The notes under the pieces are model-generated. The model searched no databases, had not been told where the DNA came from, and saw nothing but the letters and a program-made list of their open reading frames with translations. Both the position numbers and the translations under genes were made by a program. From NCBI GenBank assembly GCA_000310025.1, contig FN649728.1:7093813-7157812 (forward strand): 64,000 bases of DNA, written 5' to 3'. This document shows positions 59,974 to 64,000 of the stretch, piece by piece (the first letter of the stretch is position 1; every line of letters starts with the position of its first letter). The stretch comes from Ectocarpus siliculosus (taxonomy: Eukaryota; Sar; Phaeophyceae; Ectocarpales; Ectocarpaceae).

Positions 59974-62900
59974 GATGTTTGCTGGGCAAAATATCAATCG
60001 ATCGACGTTGTTATCGTCAGACCGGTGGAGGCTGCGTCGAGATCGACAGCATGGACGATGCCGAAGGCTTTTCGGAGACGGCGAGGTGCATGGAGAGCAT
60101 CGGTATTGGCTCCGAGGCGAAGGAGGGGGTGTTCAGGGTAAGCTGATGTTGTTGTGGGGCGGGTGGAATATTGTTTGGTGCTGTAGCATTTTTTTTATTA
60201 TTATTGCTGCTGCTGCTGTGGGGCGGAATGTTGCGCAGCACCATTGCGTTTTGTTTCGTTTGTTCTGCTGCTGCTGCTGCTGCTGCTGCTGTTGTGTAGC
60301 TCCACTGTTTGGTGGTGTGCTGATGCTGTTGCTGCCCAAGGTAGTTTTGTTGACGAATTCAAACAATTCCACCCTTTGCGTGACACTCTTTTTCAGGTGG
60401 TCGCTGCCGTTCTGCACCTCCTGAACGTAGAGTTCGATATGGTGGACATACCGGGCCAAGACGTTGGTTCAAAGGTGTGTAACCGCGTCTTACCCCACGC
60501 GTATCGATTTATTTTTTCTGTTATGGCGGAATCCTTGGAGGCATGCCTGCTGTGTGTACTTACCCAACCCTTGTACCTGGCACAATAATGCTGTCCGCCG
60601 CCCGTGTACCGCGATTTTTTTGCTGGTCAGCGAGGAGGGGGATTACTCGAAGACGAAAATGCGGGGTGATTGAATTTTGAGGTATTTTCCTGTGTTTTTG
60701 CTGCTGGGACACCCAACCCTACCAACCCCCGTGCATCTTGCGCGATTTTTTTTGCTGGTCCAGCGAGACGGGGGATTGCTCGAAACGATACTGCGGTGTT
60801 TGTCTTGTAGTATGCACATGAGGGAAGAACCCCCAGCAATGATTTTGTAAGGTGATTTCAACGCCGAATGAATTTGGAGGTAGTTTCTAGTGTGTTCACT
60901 GCTGTAAACACCCACGCTTACCTTTGCCGTCCGCCCCTGTTTACCACGATTTTTTTGCAGGTCAGCGAGAGGGGGGAGGACTCTAGCCTGTCCTGGGCCT
61001 CGAAGCTTCTGGGGGTGAAGCCGGACCAGCTGGAGGAGGCACTGGTGGCCCGATTCATTAACCCCGGGGGATTCGGCTCCTCCGACTTTGTGGTGGTGCC
61101 CAGCTCGCCCCTGGTGCGATTACGTAGCGAGTAGCCATCAGGATGAATCTGGGAAGAGTGTCACGCGCTTACATTCGTTGACCCTTTGCTTAAGAGTCTA
61201 GCACGTTGCCACGCCTGGCGTTTCCTCGCCAGAGAGACGAACACGCGGTTGCCGTTATATACCATTGCGGTATTGCTTCCTCAAAACCAAAAGCTACAAG
61301 ACACCCAATGCCAAAACCAAACACACGCAAGCTGCAGATATCAACATGAAAAAACACGGTTGGAAAATATCGGTATGAGGAAGTAATGCCGGAGGTGGAG
61401 GAAGAAATCCACGAAAGAGGAAAACCCGCGGTTCATGTCGCCGGTAGTGGGTCCCCGAAACTGAAAATTAACCAAACCGAAACACATTGTTGACGTTCCT
61501 TTTGGGGGTTTTGTTGTGGAAACAGGTGGCGGCGTCTGCGCGGGATGCTGTGGCCAAGGCTCTGTACTCGTCGCTCTTCGACTGGCTGGTGGAGAAGATC
61601 AACCTCACGCTGACTGCCGCCATGAACTCCAAGACTGCCGCGAACACGAGCAACAGGTATGTTGGATGCCTTGTTGTGTTTCGTTGGCGATTGTTGTGTT
61701 TTGTCGTTGTCGTCGTCGGGGTTGCTGGCGTTGCTGCAGGTACGGCTGGCGACGACGTGTTGTTTGTTGTTGCCGTCGTTTATGGCGCTGCTGGTCCTGG
61801 TGCTGGTGCTGGTGCTGGTGCTGGTGTTGTTGTGCCTTGTTATTTTTGGGAGTGGTGACGATGTTTGTGGTCGGACTGCACTCATCCCACCCTTTTTTTC
61901 TTGTTTTCGTTAATGTTTATTTTCATTTCCCCCGCGAAAGGTTCATCGGACTCTTAAATTCTTGTAATATTTTCATCAACCCCTGGGTACTCTGTGTACT
62001 GGATACTCGTGGATTGGTCGGACTCATCTCACCATTGCCGTTTTTCCCTGCGGAAAGGTTCATGGGACTGCCAGACATCTTGCACGTTCCACTGGGCTCG
62101 GGCTGTGGCACACACACGTCTCTTTTCGTTAGTTTTGTTTTTCCATTTCTCTGGCTACACGCAGGGGAACTTAGAGCCAAAATTAGTTACCGAAGTATTT
62201 CACACAGTCAATGTGCGATTCCAGCATCGGGCACACTATACCTATCATCGTTGTTTTTGCCCTTTTGTTTCTCCTGTGTAAAGGTTCATCGGACTGCTGG
62301 ACATCTTCGGGTTCGAAGCTTTCGGCACTAACTCCCTGGAGCAGCTTCTCATCAACTACGCCAACGAGAGGCTACAGCAGCAGTTCAACGCCTTCGTCTT
62401 CAAGCTTGAGGAGGAGGAGTTTGCCAAGCAGGGCCTGAGCAAGGTGTGTCTTTCGCTAATGAGATCAAAGCGATGAATCATGGCCGCCTCAACACGGTGT
62501 ATCTGTTGGTTCCGTCTTCTGCCTTTGGTCCTTTGCTGGTGAAATCAATATGACGAATCAAGGCCTGAGCATGGTGTGGCTGTTGGCTTTGTCTCCTGCT
62601 TTGTGATATTTAGCCTGGACCAGTCTTTTTAACCGCAAAGTGCAGGATGAGTACTGTATGCGTAGGGGCCTCCACAAGATATGTGTGTGTGTGTGTGTGT
62701 GTTTGCTTTTGCTACAGACTATTATTTTGTCTTCGCTAACCTCAAAACGACGAACCTGGGTCGCAACAAGATGTGTTTGTGGGGTGGTTTCATGTTTTTC
62801 TCTTTGGTCTTTCGCTGACACCAGGCGTTGCTATCTACAAGTATCACCAAAGCAATGCTGTAGGCGACTCGGGGCCACAGCACAGGGTCTCTCTTTTGCT

Positions 62901-63748
62901 GGGCCTGAGTTTTGGTTTCCTTTGTCGTCTCTGCATCCCAACTCGAACGCGACCACGACGAACACACGCAGGTATACGTTGAGCACTGCCGGGTGGAGTT
63001 CGCCGACAACGACGACGTTCTCCGGCTGCTGGAGGGCAAGCCTCAGGGCATCCTGTCCCTTCTCAAGGAAGAGTCGACTCTCAAGACGGGAACGGGGCTC
63101 AAGCTGGGCAAGCGTTACCGCCAGGCCTTCAAGGGAAACGACCGATTTGCTCTCCCAAGGTATGGCACGATACCGCACGGTACGGTACGGTACATCCGTT
63201 CCACGGTTCCATTGCTGATCCGTGGCACGGCGGTTGCTACTGCGGAATGTGCGTGTTGTACTTTCGGATATATCTCAAGTTTGTTCATGAACGAGAGTGT
63301 TAATAATGAGCGGGAGAGCGGTAGCACTAGGGAGTGGTGTACACTAGGACCGTAGGTGAGAGACATAAGACACCACGCACCCTGAATCGATGTTCAGAGA
63401 TGGATTGCTCGTCAGCAGAAACAACAAGACGGACCCCGTATCTCCCCCCGCTTGGAACCAAGCGGCTGTTTGTTTCCCTCACGAACAATCGCGACATCGC
63501 TCATTTAAATCGTGACATCACACATTCAAATCATGGCGTCACTCTTTCAAATCGTGACGTCACCCATTCACATCGTGACGTCACTCGCCGCACAGAGCGA
63601 GAGGGGGAAGCCGGGCGGGTACGGAGGCGACGTTCGGGATTGTACACTTCGCCGGAGAGGTGATCTACGACGCCACGGAGTTCGTGGAGAAGAACAAAGA
63701 CGAGGTGCCCACGGCCCTCCACGACCTGGTGCTCAGCAGCAACGACAG
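53329..63748 (+). CDS. Unconventional myosin heavy chain, 13 exons, partial
   Basis: Plus-strand gene for an actin-based motor. Exons: 53329-53463, 54887-55005, 56097-56273, 57358-57496, 58343-58474, 59246-59434, 60021-60137, 60397-60474, 60961-61113, 61526-61656, 62284-62443, 62972-63159, 63611-63748; phases agree throughout (about 618 codons). The P-loop GESGAGKT, switch [10 protein letters not shown] and switch [10 protein letters not shown] are all intact, so the motor is predicted active. The protein starts with an SH3-like segment. The C-terminal part of the motor (actin loop 2, converter), any IQ motifs and the tail lie beyond the right edge, so the myosin class cannot be set. It is transcribed away from the dynein gene. 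Nearly every intron holds tandem repeats, several derived from exon borders. Confidence 0.95.
53473..53650 (+). repeat. About 80-bp tandem repeat in myosin intron 1
   Basis: Two to three copies of a unit containing atgccgcgtttttccttattcc, tgtcgtagattctgctg and ccatcaaat-type blocks, ending in cctcggcaaat. The first, partial copy begins a few bases after the donor of exon 1. Confidence 0.8.
54887..56273 (+). CDS. Myosin exons 2-3: start of the motor head
   Basis: Exons 54887-55005 and 56097-56273. Together they give [19 protein letters not shown], then [20 protein letters not shown], the classic opening of the myosin head. The junction AG|G (phase 2) is confirmed by [13 protein letters not shown]. 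The last 17 bases of exon 2 are the first unit of a 17-bp tandem repeat that fills the next 255 bases of intron. The last 43 bases of exon 3 plus the start of the intron are duplicated once, giving a second, in-frame donor 72 bases downstream. Confidence 0.93.
54989..55260 (+). repeat. 17-bp tandem repeat, 16 copies, starting inside a myosin exon
   Basis: The unit is close to gtacagcacaacttgag. Sixteen 17-base units fit exactly in 272 bases. Unit 1 (54989-55005) is the coding 3' end of myosin exon 2; the exon-intron border falls at the boundary of units 1 and 2. Many units end in AG or GAG followed by gtac, so each resembles a 5' splice site. Units differ by one to four substitutions, without length change. 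Confidence 0.95.
56231..56374 (+). repeat. 72-bp tandem duplication spanning a myosin 5' splice site
   Basis: Copies at 56231-56302 and 56303-56374. Each has the last 43 bases of myosin exon 3 (encoding [13 protein letters not shown]), the donor CAG|gtgcgcg and the first intron bases with a TA run. The copies differ at very few positions, so the duplication is young. The second donor has its GT at 56346. The 72 bases between the two donors are open in the exon frame. Confidence 0.95.
56394..56760 (+). repeat. About 120-138 bp tandem repeat, three copies
   Basis: Copies begin at 56394, 56532 and 56651 with catcg[ta]ccgcgct and share the downstream blocks ctggccaatga, agacgtc, gcggttgaaaa, acggcttcta and atggcgat. 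The copies are diverged and have small length changes. The array lies in the myosin intron 56274-57357, right after the duplicated donor. Confidence 0.85.
57358..57496 (+). CDS. Myosin exon 4: P-loop
   Basis: Exon with [20 protein letters not shown] followed by [18 protein letters not shown] is the ATP phosphate-binding loop; [20 protein letters not shown] is near-invariant in myosins. It starts after a ttgacag acceptor in phase 2 and ends at GAGGCG|gtaccc in phase 0. The intron that follows begins with about 500 bases of homopolymer-rich, probably unreliable sequence, so the exact donor deserves caution. Confidence 0.95.
57520..58015. other. Homopolymer-rich, probably low-quality stretch
   Basis: About 500 bases made largely of runs of G, C, T or A (3-14 long) in the myosin intron after exon 4. 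It resembles the sequence beside the second gap, and I read it as unreliable base calling near a hidden contig end. Open frames across it on both strands should be ignored. Confidence 0.7.
58343..58474 (+). CDS. Myosin exon 5: switch I
   Basis: Reads [20 protein letters not shown], then [20 protein letters not shown] and YIQ. N-x-N-S-S-R-F-G-K is switch I, which contacts the gamma phosphate and magnesium. The acceptor is ttctttgcag, the donor CAG|gtgagg, both in phase 0. The first dozen residues (basic, serine-containing) fill the loop between the P-loop helix and switch I, a variable site in myosins. Confidence 0.94.
58675..58780 (+). repeat. About 52-bp tandem duplication in a myosin intron
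   Basis: Two near-identical copies sharing ttcacaagatatacccgccc and agatggtatcttgatgg. They lie about 200 bases downstream of myosin exon 5 and do not include an exon border. Confidence 0.9.
58891..59165 (+). repeat. About 140-bp tandem duplication in a myosin intron
   Basis: Copies begin near 58891 (cgaacgtcgaaaacaggcag) and 59040 (cgaacgtctagaacagggag). Both contain cagcacgggaaacaaacaaa, acatctgctatggacaccac and a ctacagatactt block. Imperfect, with small indels. Confidence 0.88.
59246..61113 (+). CDS. Myosin exons 6-9: upper 50 kDa region
   Basis: Exons 59246-59434, 60021-60137, 60397-60474 and 60961-61113, all in phase 0. They contain [20 protein letters not shown] with FYQLCQG, then [33 protein letters not shown] and [18 protein letters not shown]. 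AGERxxHxFYQ and AAVLHLLN are standard myosin head blocks. Exon 9 (60961) begins VSERGEDSS; its 3' splice site and first 25 or so bases are repeated twice in the preceding intron with the AG mutated to TG. Confidence 0.93.
59583..59641 (+). repeat. Dispersed repeat, copy 1
   Basis: The block tttgtagggatgcga..tc, tggt[ct]taacgac, acggcatg and gactatgagta here matches a second copy at 63924-63976, 4.3 kb away in another intron of the myosin gene. A C run lies just before this copy, and one follows the other copy at the window end. Confidence 0.8.
59920..59970. repeat. TC dinucleotide microsatellite
   Basis: About 21 uninterrupted TC units in the myosin intron just upstream of exon 7; they may serve as a polypyrimidine tract at a distance. 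Confidence 0.95.
60140..60300 (+). repeat. Imperfect duplication with TTA/CTG triplet runs in a myosin intron
   Basis: Two copies of a unit with ttgtggggcgg, ggaat[ag]ttg and gctgctgctgctg. The second ends in a longer CTG run (about 60266-60292). Confidence 0.65.
60600..60990 (+). repeat. Tandem copies of the exon 9 acceptor border in the preceding intron
   Basis: Three copies of a polypyrimidine tract plus exon start: at about 60610-60650, 60742-60782 and the real border at 60948-60985. The real one reads tttttttgcag|gtcagcga; the two intronic copies read tttttttgctggtcagcga and tttttttgctggtccagcga. Spacing between copies is about 130 and 205 bases. In both intronic copies the splice AG is changed to TG. 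Confidence 0.9.
61526..62443 (+). CDS. Myosin exons 10-11: HP-like helix and switch II
   Basis: Exons 61526-61656 and 62284-62443. The first gives [20 protein letters not shown], the second [20 protein letters not shown] and [28 protein letters not shown] is switch II and [13 protein letters not shown] starts the relay helix. The join is AG|G (phase 2), read as [12 protein letters not shown]. The acceptor border of exon 11 has two imperfect copies upstream in the intron that keep the aaag|gttcat context and so could act as decoys. Confidence 0.94.
61794..61828. repeat. GGTGCT hexamer repeat
   Basis: Five to six units of ggtgct in the myosin intron after exon 10. Confidence 0.9.
61930..62310 (+). 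repeat. Tandem copies of the exon 11 acceptor border in the preceding intron
   Basis: Three copies: near 61936 (gcgaaaggttcatcggactc), near 62054 (gcggaaaggttcatgggact, then gccagacatctt) and the real border at 62279 (tgtaaaggttcatcggactg, then ctggacatctt). All keep a pyrimidine tract and the AG before GTTCAT. Confidence 0.88.
62425..62800 (+). repeat. Degenerate tandem copies of the exon 11 donor border in the following intron
   Basis: The real border reads ggcctgagcaag|gtgtgtc at 62432-62450. Further copies: ctcaacacggtgtatctg near 62487, ggcctgagcatggtgtggct near 62563, and weaker ones with caacaagatgtgtttg near 62766. Each is followed by tttcgctaatgagat- or ttcgctaacctcaaa-like sequence. 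Copies are diverged and of unequal length. Confidence 0.75.
62680..62702. repeat. TG dinucleotide microsatellite
   Basis: About eleven TG units in the myosin intron between exons 11 and 12. Confidence 0.92.
62972..63748 (+). CDS. Myosin exons 12-13: lower 50 kDa start; gene continues off the right edge
   Basis: Exons 62972-63159 and 63611-63748. [20 protein letters not shown] with LSLLKEES corresponds to the conserved DNxxxLxLIExxxxGIxxLLDEE segment. [20 protein letters not shown] with NKDEVP corresponds to the FxIxHYAGxVxYxxxGFLEKNKD segment. The last exon ends AAC GAC AG|gtgaat (phase 2). The acceptor of exon 13 (gagggggaag) is purine-rich and weak, chosen on phase and homology. The remainder of the motor lies outside the window. 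Confidence 0.9.
63484..63596 (+). repeat. 20-bp tandem repeat containing TGACGTCA, about five copies
   Basis: Unit close to aatcgtgacgtcacccattc. The later copies contain the palindrome TGACGTCA (the CRE core); earlier ones read tgacatca or tggcgtca. It lies immediately upstream of the weak acceptor of myosin exon 13. Confidence 0.88.
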
Positions 63749-63923
63749 GTGAATACCCCCCCCCCTGTCATCCGTACGCAAGGAAGTAAGCACAAGATGC
63801 CGAACACCCTTAGCAGGATGCAGCGCACCCTCCGTACGAATCGCCGAATGTCTCACGGCGCTTCGCGCTTGGTGATGTGAGAGCCTGGTCCGGTGAGAAC
63901 CCGGCGTGCGCCGTCCCGGCTTT

Positions 63924-63976
63924 GTAGGGATGCGACGTCAGTGGTTTAACGACTACGGCATGCCCGACTATGAGTA
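63924..63976 (+). repeat. Dispersed repeat, copy 2
   Basis: Second copy of the block at 59583-59641, about 85 percent alike by eye, ending in a poly(C) run (63977-64000) that reaches the window edge. Confidence 0.8.
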
Positions 63977-64000
63977 CCCCCCCCCCCCCCCCCCCCCCCC

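Overview
This is a eukaryotic nuclear window dominated by two divergently arranged, intron-rich genes for cytoskeletal motors. The minus strand, from about 46.9 kb down to the left edge, carries a cytoplasmic dynein 2 (intraflagellar transport) heavy chain. I could follow it through 81 exons, about 3,480 codons, with reading phase agreeing across every junction I placed. The plus strand, from 53.3 kb to the right edge, carries an unconventional myosin heavy chain, followed through 13 exons, about 618 codons of the N-terminus and motor domain. Both genes are cut by the window: the dynein lacks AAA6, the C-terminus and its first exon; the myosin lacks the rest of the motor, the neck and the tail.

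Layout: 0.2-2 kb dynein AAA5; 2.5-7.5 kb stalk and microtubule-binding tip; 8.3-11 kb AAA4; 11.8-14.6 kb AAA3; 15-18.3 kb AAA2; 18.7-22 kb AAA1; 22.4-28 kb linker; 28.6-46.9 kb tail; 47-53.3 kb intergenic region with no recognisable protein gene; 53.3-63.7 kb myosin. Two 100-N assembly gaps (31551-31650 and 42870-42969) both fall in dynein introns. A tRNA-derived SINE-like element sits in a dynein intron at about 36.1-36.4 kb.

Organism: a retrograde IFT motor implies a lineage that builds cilia or flagella. Very dense, moderately long introns (mean about 450 bp in the dynein gene), mixed base composition and a myosin with an N-terminal SH3-like segment would suit an alga or protist, for example a flagellate-producing stramenopile such as a brown alga. 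That placement is inference; nothing in the window fixes the lineage.

The most unusual signals concern splicing. Several introns contain tandem repeats whose unit is a copy of the neighbouring exon-intron border. The clearest is a 17-bp unit that begins as the last 17 coding bases of a myosin exon and runs as 16 copies into the intron. Other copies carry a duplicated, in-frame 5' splice site or decoy 3' splice sites, some with the AG destroyed. In addition, 6 of 80 dynein introns use GC-AG borders, a high share compared with the roughly one percent usual in eukaryotes. All coordinates come from reading the sequence by eye, with splice sites chosen by consensus, protein homology and phase; single-base errors are possible.
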